A stretch of DNA of 64,000 nt, from the NCBI RefSeq assembly GCF_037392515.1, contig NC_090280.1:28711118-28775117 (forward strand), written 5' to 3'. This DNA comes from Haliotis asinina (taxonomy: Eukaryota; Mollusca; Gastropoda; Lepetellida; Haliotidae). The notes under the pieces were generated by a model, which saw only the letters and a list, made by a program, of their open reading frames with translations, did no database searches and was not told where the DNA came from. Below are positions 10,296 to 21,900 of this stretch, in pieces. Numbering within the stretch: position 1 is the stretch's first letter; each line of letters starts with the position of its first letter. Made by a program: the position numbers and the translations under genes.

Positions 10296-12243
10296 TTGCC
10301 TGTGCGAGCACTTTCCCGCTCGCTGACATCACACTTCTCGCGCGGCTGCCAGTCCTACGTGTACAGGGTTCTGTGTCTGTTCCTCACTTTTAAAACGGGC
10401 TCATCGCCATAACAGTGAGTATTTTGTTTATTGTTTTGTTTAGATTAGTAAATTATATGTATTAATTCAGAATGTACTCATTAAGAATAATGAAACTGAC
10501 TCTTGATTAGATCTAATTACTTGTCCTACTTTTTACACATCCGAAATTCACAGTGTCATTTGATATATTTTTTTAACTGTAAAAATCGGATAATTACTCG
10601 GAGCTCTGAATTTCTAAATAACATATTAATGATCACTGACATCAATTTTGCATGGAATCATCAATGATAATTCTGAAACTTTGCCGATGAACCTAGAATC
10701 GGCTGGGATGTTTTCAAAAATACATGCTAACAGTAAGTGCGTGTAAAAGTTCCGCCATTTTGGATACTGAGTAGTGTTTACATACCATATCGTACGTTGA
10801 TTCAGGGTAAGCGATTTTATTCTTGAGTGTTTCTCTTTGTCTGAATAATATTTACATAAATATAGTCATATTGAGTGTAGTATACCACATCTGAAACCGT
10901 TAGTTGTTACACAAGTGTTATTAAACGTAGGCATAACTGTCGCATGCTCCAAGGCGGTACGGAGGCCCATGGCTAGGCCCATGGATGTAATTCTATCCTT
11001 CAAAGAGGCAAATCTAGATAAGAGGACATTTCTGCCGTGTGAAATACCATTCCCCTCCCTCAACCCACCCACGTGGTTATCTTTTTGAAATGAAAAAAAT
11101 CCGATTTTACACCACGTAGCATTTTCGGAAATTTTCAGACATCTAGCCGTCTAATCATTGCTTACAGTGGCTCAATACGCTTTGAATATTCAGAGGCAGA
11201 GTATCGTAGCAGGAAATAGAAAATTAAAAATAGATACGATGCAATCATTTGATCATTCATAAAAAAAAAACTGTCGAGTAAGTGCAGCGTGACACCATGA
11301 CTGACGCAAAATCACGCAGAACGACAGCAGTAATTATCGGCATTTCTGGCTTCTTCTGTCATTTACAATGCAAACGATAAATACATATAAATACACAGAG
11401 AGTCAGAATAATTCTGATTACTTACATCTCACTTTCATGTACAAAACATCCCTAAATCAAGGAAACTGCTCGCAAAATCCTGTGTACCCATGTCAGCGAG
11501 GCCGCTATTTTGAAAGAAATCGGCCCTCGATAGTGATGTCACACGTAAACATCGTTGCACATGTTAGGCAATTTCTTGGAGGTGAAGCTCAGTTGAACAA
11601 GAGCAAACACAATGGCCATATCATTCCGACTGCACTTTCAGCATTGTGATTTATATTTTTCGTTCAGATACTTTTTCATGAAACTAATGTCAGTATCTTG
11701 ATATATCCTTGTTCATCATCATCATATCATATGTGGATATAGGGTATGCGTTTTCATTCATTGAAAGCTTTTCATTGTTTGAATATTTACACGGGAAATT
11801 GACTCAGTAGTGTACTATAGGATCTATCACAGTTAAAGCCTCTACACAACTGTTAGAGGATCACACGTAGCCATTACTGCAACATGTGCTTCAGTTCCTG
11901 TGATGTACAATATTCAGTATGCTGGGACACACATTGCAGTTTCATATGAACAGGCTAATAAACAGCAATTTAATTCAAAGTTATAAGTAAAACTGATAAT
12001 ATTGATGAACATGATTTGTACATTTTCTGTGTAATTTTATAGCTGTATGCAGACAACAACAAAAAAACCTCGGCATTCAGGGTGTTAAAAATGTAACGGC
12101 ATGTTCTAATCGTGTGCTTTTGAATAACATTTAGTCTTAAAGCTAAACTATTCTTTTTTCAGATGCACGCTGCCGCTGGGAAAGATGAGGAAGTGCAAGT
12201 CTAGAGTGAAACGTTTCTAAGCAATGTATTATACTGGAATAAA
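10296..12243 (+). other. Possible two-exon transcription unit inside the ACGTT element
   Basis: A CpG-rich leader ends at 10414 with a strong donor (ACA|GTGAGT). At 12163 a strong acceptor (CTTTTTTCAG) is followed at once by ATG and a 13-codon frame, MHAAAGKDEEVQV, stopping at 12204. AATAAA lies at 12238-12243. Joined, this would be a short spliced transcript with a tiny or no protein. In another phase the last exon reads CTLPLGKMRKCKSRVKRF, so a coding upstream exon is also possible. Purely inferred from signals. Confidence 0.3.
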
Positions 12244-12809
12244 TGGTTCAGTGTAAACAAAAGAAGAATCTCTGTTATTTGTTACCAGGGCTCAAAGTAG
12301 ACAGTTTCGAAAAATGCAAACCACACATTCATAATTGCTGAAATGAGTTTTCGAACTGTTGATCACTTTACCTTTTTTCAGCATTCGTAATTTAAATCTA
12401 ACAAAAACAACGGAAACTATGACTTTTAGCCCTGGATATTGTTATGATCATGGTGACAACAACCCAGAAACCTAATACAAATATTTATCCTCAGACTACT
12501 GTACGTTCTGAGTACGTATATACCCAAAACAACTATAAATAACGTTGTTACAACGTTATGTTTATGACGTCACGAGGACGTTATTTTTGGGTCGTATGAA
12601 CGTAGAAAATAACGTTGTGACAACGTTATGTTTATAACGTCGCGGGGACGTTATTTTTGGGTCGTATGAACGTAGAAAATAACGTTGTGAGGACGTGTTT
12701 TCGACTCCACAAAAAAGACGTAAGTGGGACGTTATATGCTGACGTTCTGGGGACGTAAACGTAACGTTGAGACAACGTCCTCAAAACGTACTTTTGTTAG
12801 CTGGGTATG

Positions 12810-13865
12810 CCTTTGCACTTACTAGAAAGCAAGTTAGATTTCACGATCTTAATTTTCCTCTGTCTCTCGTCATACTAAACGGAAAAGGATAAATGAAACC
12901 CTTATAGAATGAGAAATTCTCCCTCCCCATGTCTTACACAGAAGAGTTCTGTAAACTTTCTTCTAACCACAAATAGCTATATTTTATGTAGGAGTTGGAC
13001 GAAGCGCGTAATGTTTGTTTTTCGTACGTGTAACACGATCTAACACCGTCTTTTTGCTGGTTTGTGCAAAAATTAATGAACCATAACACTTGAAATTAGA
13101 ACTCCTGAATGTTTACAAATTATGTATTTTATCCTGCTATTTTCATGACATGACATGTTTAAATAAATGTATTAGTGCCATTTCAGTAAGACCTGTGATG
13201 ACATCGAAAATAGGATTTGTTTACGACGAACATCTTCGATTATTTTTTTCAGAATTAATTTTTAATTTTTCGTCACGCGGACATTTGCCGATACAAATAT
13301 ACGAAATTAAAGTCAGATACTTATGAAATATCAGTAATAAGAATACTGAAATCGGTTTGCGCTAATTGAGCAAGCTATTCTGTTCCTAATATAAAACGCA
13401 TCCAGTCGACAATCGAGTAAATTCAGGTAAATTCAGAACAATTTACTTTATTCATGTTTGTTTTTTAATTAAACTTTGCACGTTTGAAATTACCTGGCTA
13501 TTTTTTTTATAATGATGTTGATTTTTATATTTAGTACTAATGAGCCAAATATTTTTTTCAATTGTTCCTTATTTAATGACACAACGACTGTTTGAAATCA
13601 CCCATCCTCGTATCAACGCCTTATGCTGAAATTAATTCAACTAAAGGTTAAAACGTTCATAAAATATACAGACAGCATCTTCAACATTAGAACAGTCAGT
13701 AAACAGTGACACCCAATCAGTACTGCTAACAAGTGCGTTCAGTTTTTCATGTTAGGTTCATACACCGGCCTATCGTATAAAGAAACGTTATACGTTGTGA
13801 AGCATCACGAGGTGAATAAGTGTGCTTATACTTCCTGTGTTAGGTCTATACCACTAGTCAGAGTT
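12810..13865. other. Intergenic, no gene seen
   Basis: Very AT-rich, with short frames only and no splice-supported exon. Confidence 0.5.
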
Positions 13866-13869
13866 ATAA

Positions 13870-14760
13870 ACCTGTAAGCTGTTGTTATATGTCTTTGCAG
13901 CTGTCTAATCTATTTTCTTCCGTGTAAACAGTTCTTATCTCCTTCATGCTAACCAACCTGATCTGATTATCTCCGCTATAAAACACACAGAGAAACTTTG
14001 TTATGTAACATAAGGAATATTTTACAAAATAGATAAATATCTTACTTTATATGGCAATGCAGACCTTTCAACTGAAGAAGCACTGAATATTGCCAAACAT
14101 GTCCATCACTACATCAATCAAACAAAACGACTCTAATGTTCATCCCAATCTGTTAAATTCTCAAACTCTCTCATGCATATAGCCATTGAAATATGTTGAG
14201 ATAAATACGGTTAAATCTTCTCTGTATAATTGTTGTAAATATTGGGAGATGGCTTCGTTAAGTTGGATAACGTAAGCCCAGTCCTTTTCTTAAACGAAGA
14301 AATATATTTGAATAAGAATCAACCAGATCTTTGTAATCTTTTGTTATCCCTCTGTCTGGTCTAACTTTTAGTTTTTCTGGCCTTATCACTGTAACCTGTT
14401 CTTAACTCTTTCAGACTTTCTAACCCTATTTTATTTCTCTGAACTATTTTATACTGTTGCGTCAGTCTGTCTAACCATACTTTGTCCGTATGAAGAGGTC
14501 TTATATCCTGGTGCTAACCAACCTGAACTTATCCTTGTAATCTGTTTTAGCTCTTTGCCTGGTCAATCTCTTAGTTTGTCTAGCCTAATCACTGTCACCT
14601 GTTCTTAGCTATTATAGGTTGTCTAACTCATTTTACCTCTTGAAACTGTTGTTATATCCTTTGGTGCTGTCTAACCTTGTTTTATCTCTGGAAACCTTTT
14701 TCACCTCCTTGACGCTATGTAACCTTATTTATCTCAACATATTTCAATGGCTATCTGTAA
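13870..14760. repeat. Imperfect minisatellite, CTAACC/TTATCTC-type unit of about 55-70 bases
   Basis: Diverged tandem units contain a CTGTCTAACC-like start, a TTTATCTCT middle and a CTGTTCTTATCTCC-like end. An inverted pair of a 26-base sequence flanks the inner part (14180-14206 and 14729-14754). Confidence 0.6.
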
Positions 14761-15187
14761 CACAATGCCTTTAGACATGGTGCACAGAGATCAGTAGTAA
14801 CCTATTATATTGCAGCTGTTGCATCTGAGTCTTACATCACAGCAAGCAGGGCGGGTATATGGATGCAGATGACATCTTGTTAGTGAGACAGGTGCTAGTC
14901 TTATCTCACCTCTTCCATACCTTCTCGCTTGTGTTCCAGACCCTGTCTTTATGTGTGCTTCTGTCTTGTTGTGTCTCTGTTTCACAGTATGTGTCAGTCT
15001 CTTAGTGTCCCTGCCTGTGTTGTCTCTGTCGTTCTCAGTCTTAGTTTATTTTCCCTGTGTGTGAGAATCGACATGTCCCTTTCTCTCTGTCTTTCAGTGT
15101 GTCAGTGTCTCTCTGCATCTTTGACTGTCAGTGTGCCCCAGTTTCTCTCTGCGTGCCAGTCTCTTTCTGTGTCTCTCTCTGCGCATG
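14761..15187. other. Intergenic, low-complexity CT/TG-rich flank
   Basis: Pyrimidine and TGTCTCTG-rich sequence leading into a microsatellite. Frames here are by-products of low complexity. Confidence 0.5.
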
Positions 15188-15189
15188 TG

Positions 15190-15257
15190 GGTATGTATGT
15201 ATGTATGTATGTATGTATGTATGTATGTATGTATGTATGTATGTATGTATGTATGTA

Positions 15258-15316
<59 letters not shown>
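15190..15316. repeat. Compound microsatellite (GTAT)n(GT)n
   Basis: About 18 GTAT units to 15262, then about 26 GT dinucleotides. Confidence 0.98.
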
Positions 15317-15858
15317 ATGTATGTACGGATGGATGATGGATGGGTGTGTATTGATGGATGGATGCATGCATACATTTGTGTACGTGTTCATCTGTTTGCC
15401 TGTCTGTCTGTCAGACTTCATTATCTACTAGTTGACGTCACAGAGAGGAGGAGTATCTGGATATAGTGTGCCATGTCAAATAGTAACATAGGTCAGAAAA
15501 CACGCGAGACCGACAACACAACAGTACCTGAATTTTGTTGTATCTATTGGTACTCTCGTTTATTGTTGTTCATTGTCACTACTTTCCTCCCCACCACACA
15601 CACAGAGCAGACAGCTTTATATAGGACTTTCGTGTGGTCACAATACCGTCACCATGGGGAAAGGTGTTGGTCGCAATGCACGCACATGATCGATTTGACC
15701 CACTTATGGCTGAATGTCAATAGCCCCTTATTTCCGATTCAATTGCACACAATGTACCGCTGTAGTAGTAGCTCCATTCTGAGAATACAGGGACACAAGT
15801 GTTCAGAGAGTACAAGTATTAGCTTCGAGTAATCTACGGTGATCGGAGTGAACACACA

Positions 15859-15975
15859 ATGTGTTACTTACAGACACAGTGTGGTGTAGACGGTCGATAC
15901 ACAGGGATATGTTCACCGACACGCCTGGATGCCCTGAAGCGTTCGCAACAACCCATGGAGGACGACAAATACACC
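15859..15975 (+). CDS. Candidate membrane-protein gene, possible exon 1
   Basis: ATG-started open stretch ending in phase 0 at GTGAGTAGT. TTACTTACAG inside it (to 15874) could also act as an acceptor, so this could be an internal exon. Its link to the downstream exons is a guess. Confidence 0.3.
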
Positions 15976-18900
15976 GTGAGTAGTTCCTATTCCCTTATCA
16001 CCTGCAGTTAAACTGATAGGAGTATGGATATGAGAACCAGATAGGCCCCAGCAGTATTTGTGTACCTTTCACTATTACATCACCTGTCACCCGTGAAGAT
16101 CCAGGTTAGGGAGGTCTGGCTCGTTGACTTGATTGACACATGTTATCTGTTCCCGCCCCAGACCATACAACCCCGTGTATGACTTGATAGACAGAGAGAG
16201 AAAGCAAGGAATTCCACATCTGTTTTGAACCTGCCAATGTTGTTGGTCAGAATTTAAAATATAAGGTTAGTTTTGTTGATGGTGACGTACTGCTGTGAGA
16301 TATAGCAAATTAGTAAACCAGGTCAAGTCATTCACCAAATGTGCTCAGAGTCGGTTATATGTGGTGGAACCGTCTGACAAATTATTACAAGGTGTGTACA
16401 TGCAATGAGTGGAACAGAATGGCAATGCAACCTACTTCTGGGTGAAGCTGACTGGTCTTAAAAGTGAAAAAAGGGGCTTTTGCTACTCAGGACCAGCCTA
16501 CTCGCAATTGCCAAAATATGATTCTCAAAGAAAATATCAATATAGAAATATCAACTTTGCAATGAAGTTGTAGAGACTCACGAACACCTCATCAGCGGAT
16601 GCCGTTTCTTAAATGCTCGCTGCTTTTACTACCGTCACAGACGAGGTCCATCTATGGTACGACCCTGACCATGTCAAGGGAGTCATGGAAAGTGATAATT
16701 TTAAACCTATTTGGAATAGACCTATATGCAGCCTAAGAAGAACAAACAACAAGCTTTAGCTTGTGATGAGCTAAATTTTACGCTATTGAATTTTCTGAAG
16801 TCTCTTTTGACTGCATTGTGACTGACAAGATTGCGGAAGTCGCCTTTTAGAAAAGTCTCGTTTGTACACTGTCGTTAGGCAGTGCAGTATTTTTTGCAAA
16901 AATATATTACATGCATGATGCACAATTTACAAATATGATCTGCACTGTGCCTCACAGTTTGAGTGTTACGAAGTAAATTGTAATATAGACTTCAATTGTA
17001 ATACTTGCAGAAAACTGTGATAACCCTTTATGTAAATTGTAATTAAAACGTAAATTAAAGCAAAAACCGATGTAACGTGTAGTATAAACGTAAATTGTAA
17101 TAAACATTGACGTAAATTGTGATAATCTAGTTGCGGTAAAATGTAATAACTATTTACGTAAATCGTAATAACATTTTATCAGTCGTAAATACGCTTGTGT
17201 GCGTTTTTCGTTGCATTGCATACATCATATACGCTTAAGCTTGTTCGAGCGATAAGTCAACAACAACAAGAACGACAACAAAAGAAATAATTGATTTTGT
17301 TCAAATTTGGTAAGAAAGTTTCGTCGCGAGATTCGGTTACACCAGTTGAGAGATTCGCCTACATCAGTTGAATGTTGTGACCTTGAAAGGTAACAGCAAA
17401 ATTCTGAGGATTTGCTAGCGTGATAAACCTAATAAAAATAACAGATTTTGATCCAATTTTACACCAAAGTGTATCGGCAGGAATTTCCCTACACAAGTCG
17501 ATTGGGGAACTTGTGCTCATTTTGAGTTGTACTGTTTGGCACGTGTTCAACTCTTTAGTGCGAGTACACAAGAAAGAATTAATATATTCTGCTTAAACGT
17601 AGCATCAAAATGTTCTGGGCGGATCGTCTCCTGCCAGTCTAATTCACTGATCTTTCGATAATTTTCAAGGTCACAGCATGTAGTCTTCCGATATCCCTCC
17701 AAACTAATGGATGGAATTTGTTTCACCGCATCCGGTGACAGTTTTCGTAACGTTTATGTAATTTGCAAGGCCACACAGAGCATTATTAAGATATTCCGAT
17801 ATTGAGTGTAATAGCTGCACACGTGTTTCTGACAAAAAAACTGTCATTAGTGATTTTCAAAATTTTCTTAGCAATTGGTTTCCATAATTCCACGTTGTGA
17901 AATTACTCGTCATACGTCTTAAACTACAAGATATTTTTTTGTGTTTGTTTTTGAAAATTAAGCTACATGAAATTGTTTTTAATTATGAAGGTATTCTCAC
18001 AGTTGAAGCAAGAGCATATTTTACGAGCAATAGCTTTCAATATTTTCATGTTATTTCTATTGCATTTTGAAGGTGTTCATGACGTATGCTTGTTTGTGAA
18101 TAGAACAGTAGGTTTATTCTTCTTCACGTTGGAAATCGTTTCGATGTTGACGCAAGGACATATCTGAAGTTAATTTGATGTTTCTATTGTGTGTGATATA
18201 TTTGGATTTATGTTTGGATACCGCTTTACCTGGTTCGCATTTTGTCTTCATCATATTACTACATATTACTAAAATTATATGAGGGGAAATTTATGTTATA
18301 TTTGCTAAAGATACAATGAATCGCTGGCGCCTGGTTATTCCAAGCCACAGTCACTCTGTCTACTTGTTTGTTGTATTTGGTTGATGCATTTTAAAATATA
18401 ATGTAGAAATGCTATTGTATTATACCAAGTTGTTTCAAGGAATCGATTATATGTGTTCGTTATCAAAGTAAAGTCAAACTGTAAGGTACTAAATGTTTGC
18501 TGACCCTTAATTGTAATGGGAATACTAAGGAAAACATAAGTCTCATAGCACAAAATTATGGAATCCGAGAAGGGACATTGTCGCGTTGTCGCCCTCTCAA
18601 AAACAAGCAAAATGAGGTGAAAATTAACCAAAGCGCGACAATGTGACAATGCGACAACGCGACATTTCGCCTATTTGTCGCATTGTCGTGATGTCGCATG
18701 TCGCGTTTCGAAAAACATTTTCTCTGTTCCTCCAAAGTGCGACACGCGACATAGCGACATTTTTCAAGGTCAAAATATGTCGCGTTGTCGCATTGTCGCC
18801 CTATCTAACATATGTAAGAATTCACTAAAACGCAACACGCGACAATGCGACAACTGTTGCGCTGTCGCGTCTCGCGCTTTATTAAAATATTGACCATAGT

Positions 18901-21900
18901 ATGCATTTAACAAATTGACTAAAACGTGACACGCGACAATGCGACAAATCATATGTCGCACTGTCGCGTTGTCGCCCTTTTCTGTTACCGGTGCGCATGT
19001 GTAGTCAATTAATCTACGCATGCGCAGCAAATATTATACTCTATTCCAGACTTCACCGGTCTTTCGTTACCTTCAATGGTTTTCAAAATGAAGTAGTGCT
19101 CGAAATGGCAATAGGCCTTCGCTTCTTGAACTTAATGCAAATCTTTCTTTGTTGCTTTATTGTTTTACGTATTGCAAATCTATTTGGCCAGTCAAGTGTG
19201 TACCAGCAACAAAACGAATTATTCATTGTAATCACAGCACACTGTGCCCCTGTCATTCAAGGCGGGGCAATTTGCTGTTCAGAGCTAGTGTCTTAATCAC
19301 TCCATATAGCTATTATCATAAATTCAAATCCCAGCAAAATACACATTAATCACTTTGGACATTTCGATGACAGGTTGTGATGACAAGTTGTGATGACAGG
19401 TTGTGAGAAACTGAAATATTGTTAAAATTCAAGCCACAGCGACAGAAACATCAGGTGATGTCCTCGAATGGATCACTATGTTCCATAATGTGGCTCTTGA
19501 CAGTTTCATGGTACAATCCTGTCCGACGCTGATGAATTTGTTCGAAATCTGCTTCTGTTCAGCCAGCAGTGGATGGATACCAAATAGAATGAATCACTGA
19601 ATCACTTAACCATCCGGCACCTCAATGACACTTTAGGTCGGCTTTGAACGTGATAATTGGAAAACGTCTTACAAATGGACTGCTAGCGGTAGGATATTAG
19701 AAACAATTACATCACTTGGTAGAGTTGCGTACACTTGCAGTGTCAGAAACCAGCTTAAACTACCTTACTCCTCTCACTCCGCGACGCTCCACTACTCTCC
19801 ACCCCACTCCGCTCCTCTCACTCTTCCGCCGCTCACTCCACTCGCCCAAGGTGTATTGGTAAATAGGAAGGTATTTCAATACAATACTGTATTGTGATGC
19901 CCGTTTTCATTTCTGTTTGAATCCTATATTATTGATCCTGCACATAGTCTGATTCACAGTATACGTAATTTTGTCATACGTATACTATATCCAGTCATAC
20001 ACATGTACTTCTATCGCTTAAAACCTACGGCTGCTATATCAGAATAATTTTCAACAAAATGGTCAGCCTGAATAGAACCATCCCGTTAAGCAACAACACT
20101 CAACCACTCTGGACTTCACGGCTATATGAACGTTCATTCATTATTGTTCTGATTTCGATCCCTGGGTGTCTGAACCCTTCAAAAATATCGAAAAATAATC
20201 ATGGTTGTGATAGTTTTACCTTCCGCCGTGACTAATAAAATTTTGATGAAATGTCGCGTTGTCGCATTGTTGCGTGTCGCATGTCGCGTGTCGCGTTTTA
20301 GTCATTAAGCTACAATACATACATTGGTCAATATTTTACCAAAGCGCGACACACGACAATGCGACAACGCGACATTTCGTCAAAATGTCGCGTTGTCGCA
20401 TTGTCCCGTGTCGCGTTTTATTAGTTACGACGGAATCTAAAAAGTGTCACAAACATGATTGTTTTTATATGTTTTTAAGAGCTGAGATACCCGTGAATGG
20501 AACTCAGAACAATGATAAATGAACGTCCATGTTGCCGTGTAGTGTGTGGGTTAAGAGTGCGTGGTTAATGGAATGGCGTGTTCAAACTGTCCATTTTGCT
20601 GAAGAATATTATGATTGAGTACGTGCATGTCTGAAACGATACAAGTATATACGTATCGCTGGATATAGTATCCATGTGAGAAAAGTATGAGATATACTGT
20701 GAATCTTCTCATGTGCAGGGTTAACCAGAGTGAGTGAGTTTGGTTTTACGCCGCTTTTAACAATATTCCAGCGATATCACGGCGGAGGACAACAGGAAAT
20801 TGGCCTCACACATTGTACCCATGTGGGGAATCGAACCCGGGTCTTCGACGTGACGAGCGAACGCTTTAACCACTAGGTTACCCCACCGCCCAAGGGTTAA
20901 TAAGACAGGATTCACCAAGAACTAAAAACAGACGTCGCAACGCATTATTGGCATGAAATACCTCGCTAATTTCCGAAGCTTCCTAAACCTTGAGAAAGCG
21001 GAGCGAAGCGGAGAGGAGACGGCTAGAGTGGAGTGGAGTAGAACGGAGCGACGGAAGGAGTGAAGGGGAAGGAGGGGAGAGGAGAGGTGTGGTGTGGTGT
21101 GGTGTGGTGTGGTGTGGTGTGGTGTGGTGTGGAGCGTCGCAGAGTAGGAGGGAGGGAGAGTTGGTGTCTGGCACTTCAAGGGTACGCAACACTACCAAGC
21201 GATTTCATCGTTTCTAATAAACCATCCCTCCAGAAGAAACGCATAGGCGATTTGTATTTTAACAACTCTAGTAATTACCTATTGTGTTCACACAATCGTC
21301 AAAATATGTAACAAAAGTGTTGAAAACATGATTTTACACAATTTACTTACTGGCAATAAAAATCCGAAATTGGCATTCGTTTTGAAGGCGTGTCAAGGTC
21401 AAATCACTCGACACGACACGGAACATCGCCATTGAGAGATGCTGGAGATTACCAATCTTCTGTTGCCAGGCGTCTATACGTTAGTCTGATCAAGATATAA
21501 TGACTTGCAGCTCGTTGCAGCCAAACAGGTATAAGAAATCACCGGCCCCGTGCAGGCAGACCTCGAGTTACCACTGCGGCTCAAGATCGGTACATAAGGT
21601 ATTACAGTTGAGTAATCGTACTCCCATGGGTGAGAGCACAACAGCCAGGGCACCTGGACTTCAGAGGATGTCAGGTCAAACTTACGGGACAGGTTGAAAG
21701 AGATTCGTTTGAGAGACAGAAAACCCGACGTCAGGGTCGTGCTACGTCGCCATCATCGTGCTCAACGTCTTCGCTATCAAGATGTATAATATTTGTTTTA
21801 TAGACATTGCCTTCCTCTAAGCTCATGCAGTCATTACTCATGTAAAATTTCATGCTCTAAAGTCTATGTATGGACGAGTTATACATGTTTGAAAATTTTC

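Larger units (their letters stand above)
9453..12805. mobile_element. DNA transposon with ACGTT subterminal arrays (TIR CCCAGCTAACA)
   Basis: The left end reads TA-CCCAGCTAACA (9451-9463) and the right end is its exact inverse, TGTTAGCTGGG-TA (12795-12807), giving a 3353-base element flanked by a TA duplication. Inside both ends are dense, irregular arrays of ACGTT/AACGT words (9467-9665, 9850-9955, 12540-12790). The right array includes a near-perfect 64-base tandem unit repeated at about 12541 and 12606. No transposase frame was found, so it looks non-autonomous. A TA target fits Tc1/mariner and some other superfamilies, but assignment is open. The interior holds a possible spliced transcription unit (see 10296-12243). 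Confidence 0.75.

Noticed and set aside
15057-15466. Long frames on both strands over the GTAT/GT microsatellite
   Set aside because: Six-frame openness is due to the repeat; poly Cys-Val/His-Thr products are artefacts.
18991-19296. 101-codon frame in the left inner arm
   Set aside because: Its inverse copy does not preserve the frame, so there is no sign of protein selection.
21500-21697. 65-codon frame taken as a gene
   Set aside because: Out-of-frame shadow of the Tc1 N-terminal fossil.
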